A DNA stretch of 54,969 nucleotides from Parabacteroides sp. (GCA_017937385.1 JAGBDR010000055.1:1-54969), one strand, 5' to 3'; shown: positions 7,587-17,171, numbered from the stretch's first letter. Numbers and translations are program-made. The notes: generated by a model not told the origin, from the sequence alone.

Positions 7587-8372
7587 ATGAGATTAGTTAA
7601 GCCAAAGAAAGCATTAGGACAACATTTCCTGAAAGATCTGCAAATTGCTGAACGCATTGCAGATACATTGTCCGATTACAAGCAGTTGCCTGTATTGGAA
7701 ATAGGCCCTGGGATGGGCGTCCTCACCCAATTCTTACTGGAAAAAGGACACGATCTGACAGTCGTAGAGCTGGATATGGAATCGGTCGATTACCTGGAAC
7801 AGCACTTCCCTGCCCTGGATGGTAAAATTCTGGCTGAAGACTTCCTGCGCCTGGATCTCGGCCGGTTATTTCCGGAGCCGTTTTGCGTAATCGGCAACTA
7901 TCCTTACAACATATCCAGCCAGATATTTTTCAAAGTGCTCGACTACAAGGAACAGATTCCCTGCTGTTCGGGCATGATCCAGAAAGAGGTCGCCGAACGC
8001 CTTGCCGCCGGTCCGGGCAGTAAGACATACGGCATCCTGAGCGTCCTGCTGCAAGCCTGGTATGAAGTGGAATATCTGTTTACAGTCAGTGAACACGTCT
8101 TCGATCCGCCTCCAAAGGTCAAGAGTGCGGTGATACGGATGGTACGCAACGGCCGGACATCATTGGGATGCGACGAGAAGCTGTTCAAAATCGTGGTCAA
8201 AACCTCCTTCAACCAACGCCGCAAAACCCTGCGCAACTCCATGAAACCGTTGTTAGGCAAGGATTGCCCCGATTATTCGCTTCCGATCTTCGACAAACGA
8301 CCGGAGCAACTTTCCGTAGAACAGTTCGTGGAACTGACACGGATAACAGAGCGGAACTTACAGGATTTATGA
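7587..8372 (+). CDS. rsmA: 16S rRNA A1518/A1519 dimethyltransferase
   Basis: 261 aa from the ATG at 7587; the reading frame extends upstream to a TTG, but that lies inside the promoter. KsgA/RsmA uses SAM to dimethylate two adjacent adenines in the 3' helix of 16S rRNA during 30S assembly. Motifs in order: KALGQHFLKD at the N-terminus, SAM-binding LEIGPGMGVLT, acidic VVELDMES and catalytic NYPYNISS, then a C-terminal helical domain with FNQRRKTLRN. The final codons GAT TTA TGA lie inside an AATCATA/TTTATGAT repeat array, so the repeat supplies the last residues and stop. Confidence 0.96.
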   Translation: MRLVKPKKALGQHFLKDLQIAERIADTLSDYKQLPVLEIGPGMGVLTQFLLEKGHDLTVVELDMESVDYLEQHFPALDGKILAEDFLRLDLGRLFPEPFCVIGNYPYNISSQIFFKVLDYKEQIPCCSGMIQKEVAERLAAGPGSKTYGILSVLLQAWYEVEYLFTVSEHVFDPPPKVKSAVIRMVRNGRTSLGCDEKLFKIVVKTSFNQRRKTLRNSMKPLLGKDCPDYSLPIFDKRPEQLSVEQFVELTRITERNLQDL

Positions 8373-8470
8373 TTTCAGATTTATGATTTATGACTTATGG
8401 TTTCAAACAGAGGCAGCTTCTTTTATCCGGTCTTCCTGTATTCAAATCATAAATCATAAATCATAAATTT
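8364..8470. repeat. Inverted AATCATA heptamer array
   Basis: Left arm (8364-8397) holds TTTATGA units, right arm (8444-8470) holds AATCATA units, with about 46 bp between. The left arm begins inside rsmA and contains its stop; the right arm ends 9 nt before the mgtE ATG. Confidence 0.82.
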
Positions 8471-8478
8471 CCCAAGAA

Positions 8479-9828
8479 ATGATTGAACTGACGAAAGAAT
8501 ACATAGACAATCTGAAAGACATCATCACGAAGAAAGATGACGCAAAGATCAAAGAGATACTGCACGATCTATATCCGGCAGACATAGCCGAACTCTATCA
8601 GGAGCTTGACTTGCAAGAAGCGATCTATCTCTATATGCTGATGGATGGCGAAAAGGCTGCGGATGTCTTGATGGAGCTGGATGAGGAGGACCGCCACAAG
8701 CTGTTGCGGGAACTCCCGAACGAGCTGATCGCCAAACGCTTCGTAGACAACATGGAGACCGACGATGCGGTAGACCTGATGCGTGAGTTGGACGAAGACA
8801 CCCAGGAAGAGATTCTTTCGCACATCGAAGACGTAGAACAGGCAGGTGATATCGTCGACCTGTTGAAATACGACGAAGACACCGCCGGTGGTCTGATGGG
8901 TACCGAAATGATCGTGGTGAACGAGAACTGGAGTATGCCCAAGTGCATCGACGAGATGCGTAAGCAGGCCGAAGACATGGACGAGATCTATTATGTCTAT
9001 GTAGTCGACGATGACGAACGCCTGCGCGGAGTCCTCCCCTTGCAGAAGCTGATCACCAATCCATCCGTCTCGAAGATCAAGCATGTGATGAAGAAAGACC
9101 CGATCTCCGTCCACGAAAGCGACAGTATCGAAGAAGTCACAGAAACGATCGAGAAATATGACCTGGTCGCCCTGCCGGTTATCGACAGCATCGGACGCCT
9201 TATCGGACGCATCACCATTGACGACGTCATGGATGAAGTCCGCGAACAACACGAACGTGACTACCAGTTGGCATCCGGTATCTCGCAGGATGTGGAAACG
9301 TCGGATAACGTCTTCACCCAAACGGCCGCCCGCCTGCCCTGGCTCCTGATCGGTATGATTGGCGGAATCGGCAATTCCTTGATATTGGGTAATTTCGAAA
9401 ACAGTTTCGCCGTCAATCCGAAGATGGCGCTGTTCATCCCGCTGATCGGCGGTACGGGAGGGAATGTCGGTATCCAGTCTTCCGCCATCGTGGTGCAAGG
9501 CCTGGCCAACAACAGTTTGAAGGAAGGGGACATTCTGCCCCAGATATTGAAGGAAGCGGTCGTTTCGCTAATCAACGCCAGCATTATCAGCTTAGTCGTA
9601 TTTATCTACAATTTCTTGATGTTAGGCGACAGGGGCATCACCGCGTCGGTATCTTTAAGCCTGTTTGCAGTCGTGATGTTTGCCAGTATCTTCGGAACAG
9701 TTGTTCCTATGACGCTCGATAAACTGAAGATCGACCCGGCATTGGCCACCGGCCCGTTTATAACCATCACCAACGACATTATCGGCATGATGATTTATAT
9801 GTTTATTGCGTCGGCATTGGCGGGATAA
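8479..9828 (+). CDS. mgtE: Magnesium transporter MgtE
   Basis: 449 aa, the typical MgtE length. An acidic, helical N domain of armadillo-like repeats (about 1-130) is followed by two CBS domains (about 135-255; TAGGLMGTEMIVVNE and VALPVIDSIGRLIG) and five transmembrane helices (about 285-445). The pore signature is seen in PLIGGTGGNVGIQSSA. MgtE dimers form an inner-membrane Mg2+ channel gated by Mg2+ bound between the cytosolic domains. It follows rsmA across an inverted heptamer array and ends at a perfect palindrome shared with the convergent susD gene. Confidence 0.95.
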   Translation: MIELTKEYIDNLKDIITKKDDAKIKEILHDLYPADIAELYQELDLQEAIYLYMLMDGEKAADVLMELDEEDRHKLLRELPNELIAKRFVDNMETDDAVDLMRELDEDTQEEILSHIEDVEQAGDIVDLLKYDEDTAGGLMGTEMIVVNENWSMPKCIDEMRKQAEDMDEIYYVYVVDDDERLRGVLPLQKLITNPSVSKIKHVMKKDPISVHESDSIEEVTETIEKYDLVALPVIDSIGRLIGRITIDDVMDEVREQHERDYQLASGISQDVETSDNVFTQTAARLPWLLIGMIGGIGNSLILGNFENSFAVNPKMALFIPLIGGTGGNVGIQSSAIVVQGLANNSLKEGDILPQILKEAVVSLINASIISLVVFIYNFLMLGDRGITASVSLSLFAVVMFASIFGTVVPMTLDKLKIDPALATGPFITITNDIIGMMIYMFIASALAG

Positions 9829-9838
9829 AATAAAATAT

Positions 9839-9866
9839 GTAGAGGCGCACGGCCGTGCGCCTCTAC
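9839..9866. terminator. 28-bp perfect palindrome between convergent genes
   Basis: GTAGAGGCGCACGG followed by its exact reverse complement, with no spacer. It lies between the mgtE stop (9828) and the susD stop (9873). No T-run follows on either strand, so rho-independent termination is uncertain; it may be a dispersed palindromic repeat. Confidence 0.6.
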
Positions 9867-9872
9867 ACAACA

Positions 9873-11555
9873 TCACCAACCTGTCGGTTGTTCAATATTC
9901 GGATTGGCTGTCCCTTCTTGTTGCGGGAATGGCCAAGAATCAAATTTCGGGAACGTGCAAGCACGGGTCTCGATCAGCACAAAAGCATTGTCATTCGGAT
10001 TCCACGCGCCATAGATCGGACCGGACATGGTCTCCGGACCGATCCCCCAACGGCGGATATCATCATACCGCTTATTCTCGAAACAAAGCTCTACGCGGCG
10101 CTCACGGCGATACAATTCGCGAACTTTCTCCTGCGAGTTATAGACCGATTTATCCATATTCGGAAGTCCCGCACGATGGCGGATCATGTTGATACAAGTC
10201 TCGACCTCCGGATTCGACCAATCGCCCGTCTCAACCAAACATTCCACATAGTCCAGCAACACTTCGGCATAGCGGTACAACGGGAAATCCAAAGAGCCGT
10301 ATCCCGTCGAACGGTCGTTCTCGTCGATAAACTTCTTCAACATATACCCGGAACGGGAGGCACCCGTCTTACCTACATAGTCGCTACTGTTCGGATCGAA
10401 CGGTAGGTAAGTATAATTGGAAATCGAAGTATTATCTCCCGGAAGCATGAACGTGGCAGCCAAACGCGGGTCACGCGGCTTATACAAGGGATTCCTTTCA
10501 TACTGTTCCCGCTCGGCAGCCGGCAACGACTGGATGGTCTTGCCGTCGATCGTCTCGTAGGTATCCAGCAACGATTTCAAAGGAGCGGCACAACCTTGTC
10601 CGCTTAAAGTCGTTCCCATATTCCGGAACCAGATATCATTGGCACCGTCTTTCGTGAAAAAAATACGTTCTTTGTTTTGTTCACCCTTGTAAGTAAACAG
10701 GTTGCGATAGCTATCCGTTACATCGCCATCCATATCATAATACAATTCGAACATACCCGAATCGATCAATTGCTTCGCAGCGTTTTTCGCCAAATCATAT
10801 TGCTTGAACTGCAAGTTGATATCCATCTTCATGGCCAGGACTACCGCTCGACTGATACGGTCCCGACGTCCTTCGTCCCACAAGAAGGGCAACGCTTTCT
10901 CATCTTGGACTGTCAGTACCTCGTCAAACTCCCGGTTCAGGAAATCCAGACATTCCGCCACTGTATTACGGCTCATATAGACCTCAGCCGGATTCAACGC
11001 CTTGTCGACAATAGGTACCCCGTCGTGCCGGCCGTACCATCTCAACAAATTCAGATGATACCAGGCCCGCCAAACCCGTGCTTCCACCTTCATACGTGTC
11101 CGTTCAGACTCGTCTGAGAAATAGGCATTATCCACATGCTCCAGGAAACGGCAGCAGCGGCGGATTTTCTGATAGTAATACCGCCAAGTCCAGAATGTCG
11201 ACTCCCAGGAAGAAGGCGAGTTATTGGAAGTGGGAGGCACCAGCGAACCGTTTCCCATCATAAGGATACGCTGTTCGAAGTTGGACAGGAAATACATATT
11301 GTCCGTCATACCCTCCATACAGACAAACCCCAGATCGTCGCCACCATATCCGGCTTTCGGCCACGAACGGCATTGCCCGAGCGCATTCTCGCACTCATTC
11401 ATCGTCTTCCAGAACTTGTCATCCGTCGTCGCAGTAGGATGATCTTTCGTCAGGAAATCTTCACAACCGGTACTTCCAACCAGCAATACGGATGAAAGAC
11501 CTACTATCTTGAATATATTGTTCAGTTTCATAATCATTATTAAATCTTTTATCAT
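9873..11555 (-). CDS. SusD/RagB-family outer membrane lipoprotein
   Basis: 560 aa if started at the ATG directly after the susC stop; ATGs at 11537 and 11531 are in frame, and MKLNNIFKIVG (11531) looks like the most natural signal peptide. The lipobox is VGSTGC. The body has the SusD pattern: an N-terminal TPR-like helical region, FLTKDHPTATTDDKFWKT near the N-terminus, and a C-terminal RRERRVELCFENKRYDDIRRW, highly typical of RagB/SusD. SusD proteins cap the SusC barrel and capture ligand at the cell surface. The ligand is unknown because no enzyme gene is linked. Confidence 0.93.
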   Translation of the reverse strand: MIKDLIMIMKLNNIFKIVGLSSVLLVGSTGCEDFLTKDHPTATTDDKFWKTMNECENALGQCRSWPKAGYGGDDLGFVCMEGMTDNMYFLSNFEQRILMMGNGSLVPPTSNNSPSSWESTFWTWRYYYQKIRRCCRFLEHVDNAYFSDESERTRMKVEARVWRAWYHLNLLRWYGRHDGVPIVDKALNPAEVYMSRNTVAECLDFLNREFDEVLTVQDEKALPFLWDEGRRDRISRAVVLAMKMDINLQFKQYDLAKNAAKQLIDSGMFELYYDMDGDVTDSYRNLFTYKGEQNKERIFFTKDGANDIWFRNMGTTLSGQGCAAPLKSLLDTYETIDGKTIQSLPAAEREQYERNPLYKPRDPRLAATFMLPGDNTSISNYTYLPFDPNSSDYVGKTGASRSGYMLKKFIDENDRSTGYGSLDFPLYRYAEVLLDYVECLVETGDWSNPEVETCINMIRHRAGLPNMDKSVYNSQEKVRELYRRERRVELCFENKRYDDIRRWGIGPETMSGPIYGAWNPNDNAFVLIETRACTFPKFDSWPFPQQEGTANPNIEQPTGW

Positions 11556-14500
11556 TTAGAAATTCAAGCTAACCCCCATCGAATAGGTTTTCACCAACGG
11601 ATATGAACCGCGCTGCCCACGGCTTTCCGGATCGACCAGCTTTTCCTTGCTGAACGTAAACGGATTCTGCACATTCGCATACACCCGGATACTACCGATA
11701 CCGATTTTCTTCAACCCCATCTGGTCGAACAAGTATCCCAACTGTATGTACTTCACGCGGCAATAGCTTGCATCGAAATGCCAGAAATCGGAGGTATGAT
11801 GGTTACTGCCATACGAGGAGTTGGGAGCCATACGCGGATAGCGGGCGGTCGTATTGGTCGGTGTCCAATAGTCTTTCTGGACAGACAGCGGCGTTTGTCC
11901 GTCGCCTCCCATATTCAAACCGAACGAATAGGGCTCCGAATAATAGGCATCAACCCCCTGCACACCCTGGAACAAGACTTCCAGGCCCCATTTCTTATAA
12001 TCCAACGAAATATTGGCAAAGTAGTTCAAATTCGGCTGTGCATCTCCCCGGATAACCCGATCGTCCGTTGTAATACGTCCATCTCCGTCCCGGTCGATAT
12101 AATGGATGTCACCGGGTCTCTGTCCGTCAAAAATAACCACGCCCTCTTTCGGAACCAGATTGCCGGAAGCATCCGTCGTAAAATCGCTTTCTTGCAGCAA
12201 ACCTTCCGTCGGATATACGAAATAGCTGTTCAAAGCGTAACCGACTTGATGGATGCGGTCTCCATTGTCATAGGGCGCACCAAACAGGTCTTCGATCTTA
12301 TTCTTGTTCTGGGACAGACCGCCATGCAGGTTGAACCCGAAATCTTTCGTCAGCTTTTTTCCGTACACCAGATCCAGTTCCCAACCTCTATTGCGCACCT
12401 TTCCGGAGTTCAACGGAGCAGAAGAGGTACCACCGATATAGGAAGTCGGCGGGGTAATGATCATGTCTGTCGTCAGCTTGTCGTAATAGTCGAACGTGAT
12501 CGCCAGGTCCTTGAACAGACGGATGTCCGCACCGATATTCAGCATGTGGACAGTTTCCCATGTGATGTCAGGGTTTCCGAACACCGTCTCATTTCCATTA
12601 CCGGCATCGATCAGCGACTGGTATCTGTAAAGCCCGATATTCTCATTTCCTAATAAACCGTAAGAGGCTCTCACCTTGAACTCGTTAATCTTGCTTTTCA
12701 ACGGTTTCATGAAGCGCTCCTCATGCAGGTTCCAACCGGCACCGACAGAGGGGAACACCCCATATTTGTTGCCTTTCCCGAAACGCGAAGAACCGTCACG
12801 GCGCACCGTAGCTTCCAACAGATAGCGGGAATTGAACGTATAGTTCGCCTTGGCAAACAAAGAGACCATCGAATAGCGATCCCAGTCGCCCGTATTGGTC
12901 AACTCCTGGTTGTAGCCGGCAATTGCGAAAAGGCGATGTTTCTGATATTCGAATGTATATTCGGCCGTTCCTCCCAGATAGTAGTAGCTGGAACGGTCTT
13001 TCGACGCACTGTAAGACGCACCCCAAGTCTGCAAGAAGGCACCGGAATTGTAGTCGAAGAAGTTATAGGCCTCCTGCTCGTTGCGCTGTGCACTACTACT
13101 GATACGGTATGAATATTGTCCGCGGACAATCAACTTCGGCAAGATCTCCCAACGGGGCGCGATGTTGATGCTGATGTTATCTTCCAGGTTCGTCTGGATA
13201 CCGCCACGCTCAAGGAGGGCCGCCGGGTTCCGCTGTTCCGGACGGTTTCCGTAATAGACGATATCGCTACCCTCCACCTTCGGATAATGGATAACGGTCG
13301 TCGGAGGCGTACGATAAATATAGGTAAAGATATCACCTCCGTTGTTATAGGACGGCTTCTCCCGGTTCGTACGGTAGGAATTGAAATCCATGTTCACCGA
13401 AAGGTTGTCCAGCAAGTTGACGGAAGTATTCGCCCGGATGTTCAGACGGTCTGAATTGGTGTTTTCCACCAGACCATTGTTCTTCAAGTAGTTTACGGTC
13501 AAGGCGAAACGTGCCAGGTTGCTACCGCCGGATACGGCGATAGAATGGCTCTGTACCGAACCGGTCTTGAACAGCCAGTCCGCCCAGTCGGTATCCGGAT
13601 AGTTCACCGGGTCGGTATGGTTACGGGTCGCATCAATCGCTTCCTGGGAGTAGACGGCGTTACCTCCGATATTCAAATTGGCGGCATTCACCATTTCCAT
13701 ATAGCCGGCACCATCGATAAACTCAGGCAAGTAGGTAGCCTGTTGCAAACCGAAATAACCGTTGTAGGACACATTCACTTTTCCCGGCATACCGCGTTTT
13801 GTCTTGACGACGATCACCCCGTTTGCGGCACGGGCACCATAGATGGCAGCCGCGGCGGCATCCTTCAGGACCGTGACGCTCTCGATCGTATTCGGGTCCA
13901 GCTGGTTCATATTCATCGGGATACCATCAACCAGCACCAACGGGTCGTTGTCGGTTTCCAACGACGAGATACCACGGATCTTGATCGTCGCGGCATCGGC
14001 ACCCGGCAAACCGGACTCCTGCGTCACGTTCAAACCGGTAATCCCCCCCTGCAAAGACTGGGAAAGAGAGGTGATCGGCTTTGTAGACAAATTCTTGGAG
14101 ACATCCAACGAAGAAACAGACGAGATGGAGTTCAACTTCTTTTCCTCCGAAATACCCGTCACCACGACCTCGTCCAGCTCTTCGGAATCCGAATCCAAAG
14201 AAACCGTCAGGTTGCTGATGGCACGGGAAACGACATACTCATAATCCTTGAATCCCAAATAGCGGAAGACCAGTACATCCCCTCTTTTCGCCTTGATGTT
14301 GAAATAGCCGTTTGCGTCGCTGACCGTTCCCAAGGTAGTTCCCTTGATCACGATGTTCACACCCGGCAGCGGATAGGGCGGTTCGGAATTTTCAAGTACC
14401 TGTCCCTGGATAGTCCAGTTCCGGTCGTCAGCAATGTTGCTGACGACTTCCGGTGCACCGGAAGTCACATTCTTGGCTATCGCGATATAGTCCTCGATTT

Positions 14501-14828
14501 GCTTGAAAGAATAGCCGTCTCCCAGCACGGCACGCAGAGCCGCCTGGATATCTGTCGTTCGGATATCGACCGAAACCACCTGGTCTTTCTGAAGTTCGTC
14601 ACTACTGTAGGCGATTTTCACGCCCGACTGTTTCATGATAGCATCCAAGACTTGCTCCAGACGAGCGTTCTTAAAGGATAAACTCAACGTATATCTCTGC
14701 TCGAAAAGAACGGTTGAAGCCGATACATTCGGCGAGATACTTAATAAATGAATAAGTAAAAATAAAAATAACGAGCACTTTAAGACTTTTTGTATATTCG
14801 TAAAAGCCTTGCATCTGCTTTTTTCCAT
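11556..14828 (-). CDS. SusC/RagA TonB-dependent transporter with STN domain
   Basis: 1090 aa from the ATG at 14828 (MEKSRCK); an upstream in-frame ATG at 14876 is possible. After a signal peptide comes an STN (secretin/TonB N-terminal) domain at about 45-118, a carboxypeptidase-regulatory-like domain at about 138-212, a TonB-box-like LDEVVVTG near 218, a plug (about 235-350, with PLVLVDGIPMNMNQLDP) and a 22-strand barrel ending in NF. The STN domain is the part that contacts a FecR anti-sigma factor in trans-envelope signalling, which fits the sigma/FecR pair just upstream. Import of a glycan or other ligand together with SusD is inferred. Confidence 0.95.
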   Translation of the reverse strand: MEKSRCKAFTNIQKVLKCSLFLFLLIHLLSISPNVSASTVLFEQRYTLSLSFKNARLEQVLDAIMKQSGVKIAYSSDELQKDQVVSVDIRTTDIQAALRAVLGDGYSFKQIEDYIAIAKNVTSGAPEVVSNIADDRNWTIQGQVLENSEPPYPLPGVNIVIKGTTLGTVSDANGYFNIKAKRGDVLVFRYLGFKDYEYVVSRAISNLTVSLDSDSEELDEVVVTGISEEKKLNSISSVSSLDVSKNLSTKPITSLSQSLQGGITGLNVTQESGLPGADAATIKIRGISSLETDNDPLVLVDGIPMNMNQLDPNTIESVTVLKDAAAAAIYGARAANGVIVVKTKRGMPGKVNVSYNGYFGLQQATYLPEFIDGAGYMEMVNAANLNIGGNAVYSQEAIDATRNHTDPVNYPDTDWADWLFKTGSVQSHSIAVSGGSNLARFALTVNYLKNNGLVENTNSDRLNIRANTSVNLLDNLSVNMDFNSYRTNREKPSYNNGGDIFTYIYRTPPTTVIHYPKVEGSDIVYYGNRPEQRNPAALLERGGIQTNLEDNISINIAPRWEILPKLIVRGQYSYRISSSAQRNEQEAYNFFDYNSGAFLQTWGASYSASKDRSSYYYLGGTAEYTFEYQKHRLFAIAGYNQELTNTGDWDRYSMVSLFAKANYTFNSRYLLEATVRRDGSSRFGKGNKYGVFPSVGAGWNLHEERFMKPLKSKINEFKVRASYGLLGNENIGLYRYQSLIDAGNGNETVFGNPDITWETVHMLNIGADIRLFKDLAITFDYYDKLTTDMIITPPTSYIGGTSSAPLNSGKVRNRGWELDLVYGKKLTKDFGFNLHGGLSQNKNKIEDLFGAPYDNGDRIHQVGYALNSYFVYPTEGLLQESDFTTDASGNLVPKEGVVIFDGQRPGDIHYIDRDGDGRITTDDRVIRGDAQPNLNYFANISLDYKKWGLEVLFQGVQGVDAYYSEPYSFGLNMGGDGQTPLSVQKDYWTPTNTTARYPRMAPNSSYGSNHHTSDFWHFDASYCRVKYIQLGYLFDQMGLKKIGIGSIRVYANVQNPFTFSKEKLVDPESRGQRGSYPLVKTYSMGVSLNF

Positions 14829-14941
14829 AAATTTGTACTTTACAGGTTTAAACTGAATGATTAATATGTTTAGCAATCTGTTACAGGAGGCAGTATGTAC
14901 CAGATACTGCCTCCTTCGTGTATATCATGATATCTACGTCA

Positions 14942-16123
14942 TCATACCTCCTCCCTTTTTTCTTGTTTGACATAAATTACCTGCCCCTCTCCCTGTTCCA
15001 GCTTCACATCCGAGGTGAAACTGATCAGTTCCAACAACTGCTCCAGGCTGATTGTCCGGTCGATGGCGAAAGAGAAACGCTTGTTTCTCAGCCGCTCGTC
15101 TTGATAGTGAACGGAGAAATCATACCAATGCAACAATTTGTCAAATATTTCGTCCAACGGGGTATCCTTGAAAATATATTCACCCTTTATCCAAGAGGTA
15201 TATAGCTCTGTATCTACAACATGTATATCCGATTCACGACTTTCCTTGTCATAACGGAACTGTTCGGAAGGTGCCATCCGGAACGCCTCTCCCCCATCCG
15301 CCTGCACCGACACGGCTCCTCTCACCAACGTGACGCTCATTGTCTGTTCGGACCGGTAGGACGAGACATTGAAAGAGGTGCCCAACACCCGGACCGCCAC
15401 CTCATCCGTCCGGACCACAAAAGGACAATCCGGATTCTTGGCCACGTCGAAGAACGCCTCTCCCTTCAATCGCACCTCGCGCACGTCGCCGGTAAAGCGG
15501 GTAGGATATGACAACTCCGACTCTGCATTCAGCCAGACATGCGTCCCGTCGGCCAACTCCAGTTCGTAGGCATTCCCTTTCGGGATCGCCAGATGGTTCC
15601 ATGTGCATTCTTCCTCACACGAATCCGAGTGATGGTCCGGCTTGTATGACAACTGGCCGGACGGGTGATTGCAGACCATCATATTCCCTTGCCGGATCGA
15701 AAAGCTGTCCTGTTTCAACGGGATCCGCTCACCATTTTCCAGCAACAAAGTCGGCTGGCTGATGTTTTCCAACGTGCCGATCTCGGCCGTCCACTCCTTC
15801 TCAACCGGCCGTCCCATCCAATAAACGCCCGCGGAAAGTACGATCGCCACCAGAGCCGCATAGGGCAGCCAGCGCTTCAGATCAAACGTCTTTTTCCGTA
15901 CCGTCCGGCTGCTGACCGCTTTCCAAGCCTGTTCGACATCATATCCGGACGTATCCTGTTTCGCCGTTACCGGGAAACTGCGATACAGCCGTCTCACCTG
16001 TTCATACTGCTGCCTATTGGCTTCCGAACGGGCAAGCCATTCTTCCAACAGGCGCCGTTCATCGGCACTTGCCTCTCCCGACAGGACAGACAGCATGATT
16101 TCATATATCGTTTCAGACTTCAT
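14942..16123 (-). CDS. FecR-family anti-sigma factor
   Basis: 393 aa from the ATG at 16123 (MKSETIYEIM); the frame stays open upstream to 16222 without a likely start. A short cytosolic N domain (about 1-80) would bind the sigma factor, one transmembrane helix lies at about 86-103 (WLPYAALVAIVLSAGVYW), and the periplasmic part holds the FecR domain (GNAYELELADGTHVWLNAES) and a C-terminal DUF4974-like domain of about 70 residues. It would receive a signal from the STN domain of the adjacent SusC and release the ECF sigma factor. The gap from the sigma gene is 85 nt and to susC about 110 nt. Confidence 0.93.
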   Translation of the reverse strand: MKSETIYEIMLSVLSGEASADERRLLEEWLARSEANRQQYEQVRRLYRSFPVTAKQDTSGYDVEQAWKAVSSRTVRKKTFDLKRWLPYAALVAIVLSAGVYWMGRPVEKEWTAEIGTLENISQPTLLLENGERIPLKQDSFSIRQGNMMVCNHPSGQLSYKPDHHSDSCEEECTWNHLAIPKGNAYELELADGTHVWLNAESELSYPTRFTGDVREVRLKGEAFFDVAKNPDCPFVVRTDEVAVRVLGTSFNVSSYRSEQTMSVTLVRGAVSVQADGGEAFRMAPSEQFRYDKESRESDIHVVDTELYTSWIKGEYIFKDTPLDEIFDKLLHWYDFSVHYQDERLRNKRFSFAIDRTISLEQLLELISFTSDVKLEQGEGQVIYVKQEKREEV

Positions 16124-16208
16124 TTGCGATGCTTTTATTATAATGACAACGGAAGGATGGGAAATGGGTAGGTAGGAAACACTATTTTTTTCCCATAATG
16201 GCAAAAAT

Positions 16209-16751
16209 TTACACAGCGGCATCCCAAAACGCCCTCATCAGCACAAAGAGCAGGAAACCACCCGACAGGCCGTTCAGCTCCTCACGCATGATCCGGAAAG
16301 CCTCTCCCAGGTGATACTTGACGGTGTTGACCGAAACGCCGGACACTTCGGCGATTTCTTTATACTTCAGTCCTTTTATACATTTAAGTAAAAAGATCTG
16401 TTTGCATTTGGGCGGCAACTTCCGCAAGGCGTTCCGCACCTCCTGTTTGTAGGGGAAATCCTCTTCTTCCTCCATCTCTTCACCCCACTCCTCCACGAGC
16501 GAGGCCAGAAAACTTTCTTTGGACGATTCGGCCTTGTAGTAGTTCAGGCAACGGTTATAAACCGACCGGCAGGCATACGGCAGGAAGTTCTCTTTACCGA
16601 CCGTCAGGCTTTCCTTCTCCCAAACGGCGATGAAAAAACTCTGCACGATATCTTCCACTACTTGTTTGTCCGGCAAATAACGGGACGCATAGCTGCACAA
16701 TTCCGCATAATGCATCCGAAACAATTGCTCAAAAAGTAGTTTATCGACCAT
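16209..16751 (-). CDS. ECF RNA polymerase sigma factor
   Basis: 180 aa from the ATG at 16751; an in-frame TTG at 16775 is less likely. Region 2 is at about 5-75 (FEQLFRMHYAELCSYASRYL, VVEDIVQSFFIAVWE) and region 4 at about 115-170 (LRKLPPKCKQIFLLKCIKGL, VSVNTVKYHLGEAFRIM). This is the Bacteroidetes-expanded ECF group usually paired with FecR. It is likely to drive transcription of the susCD pair when its FecR partner is released. It heads the four-gene minus-strand signalling and uptake locus. Confidence 0.94.
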   Translation of the reverse strand: MVDKLLFEQLFRMHYAELCSYASRYLPDKQVVEDIVQSFFIAVWEKESLTVGKENFLPYACRSVYNRCLNYYKAESSKESFLASLVEEWGEEMEEEEDFPYKQEVRNALRKLPPKCKQIFLLKCIKGLKYKEIAEVSGVSVNTVKYHLGEAFRIMREELNGLSGGFLLFVLMRAFWDAAV

Positions 16752-16939
16752 TTTCCCACTTCGTTTTTCAATCAACCCGGTAACTGCTTACAAAAATACA
16801 AAAAATTATGCAAACGTTCCATACAAACCGTTATTTCCTTTCGCAAGAAGAAGGTTTCAGATTGACAGCCCGATTTTGTGTTCACGGAAAACCGGTTAAA
16901 AATACATAATGTTTCCTGCCGGTTTTAACAGAAAAACGG

Positions 16940-17005
16940 CCATATTAGGGCCGTATTAGGGCCGTTGATCCTCCGTTGTAAGTCCGTTGTAAGTCCGTTT
17001 CCAGC
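16940..17005. repeat. 11-bp-period tandem array
   Basis: Six consecutive 11-bp units each start with CC: CCATATTAGGG, CCGTATTAGGG, CCGTTGATCCT, CCGTTGTAAGT, CCGTTGTAAGT, CCGTTTCCAGC. The period is close to one DNA helical turn, so the CCGT motif recurs on one face of the helix. Confidence 0.7.
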
Positions 17006-17163
17006 GATTGGCGTTAAAATTGCGGTTATTTTTTAACAAAACACCCCTTTTGGGACAGTCGAATGTTAACGCGATTTTAACACGCTTTTTGAAGGGACTG
17101 TTATAAGGAGTGAAGCGCCAATCGGGCCTGTCCGCAAGTAGGACAGATTTTCCACAAAAGAAG

Positions 17164-17171
17164 TATCTTTG
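17164..17171 (+). promoter_or_regulatory. lrgA -7 box
   Basis: TATCTTTG, matching TAnnTTTG, 28 bp before the lrgA ATG. No convincing -33 element was found at the right spacing. Confidence 0.55.

Noticed and set aside
13545-14681. Long plus-strand open frame of 378 codons opposite susC
   Set aside because: It lies wholly antisense to a well-supported TonB-dependent transporter, shows no recognisable motif and has a composition explained by the complementary codons. Similar long frames at 11778-12653, 28584-29642 and 52079-53152 were rejected for the same reason.
9873-16751. Complete polysaccharide utilisation locus
   Set aside because: No glycoside hydrolase, lyase, sulfatase or surface glycan-binding protein is linked; the GH20 gene at 20956 is separated by several unrelated housekeeping genes.
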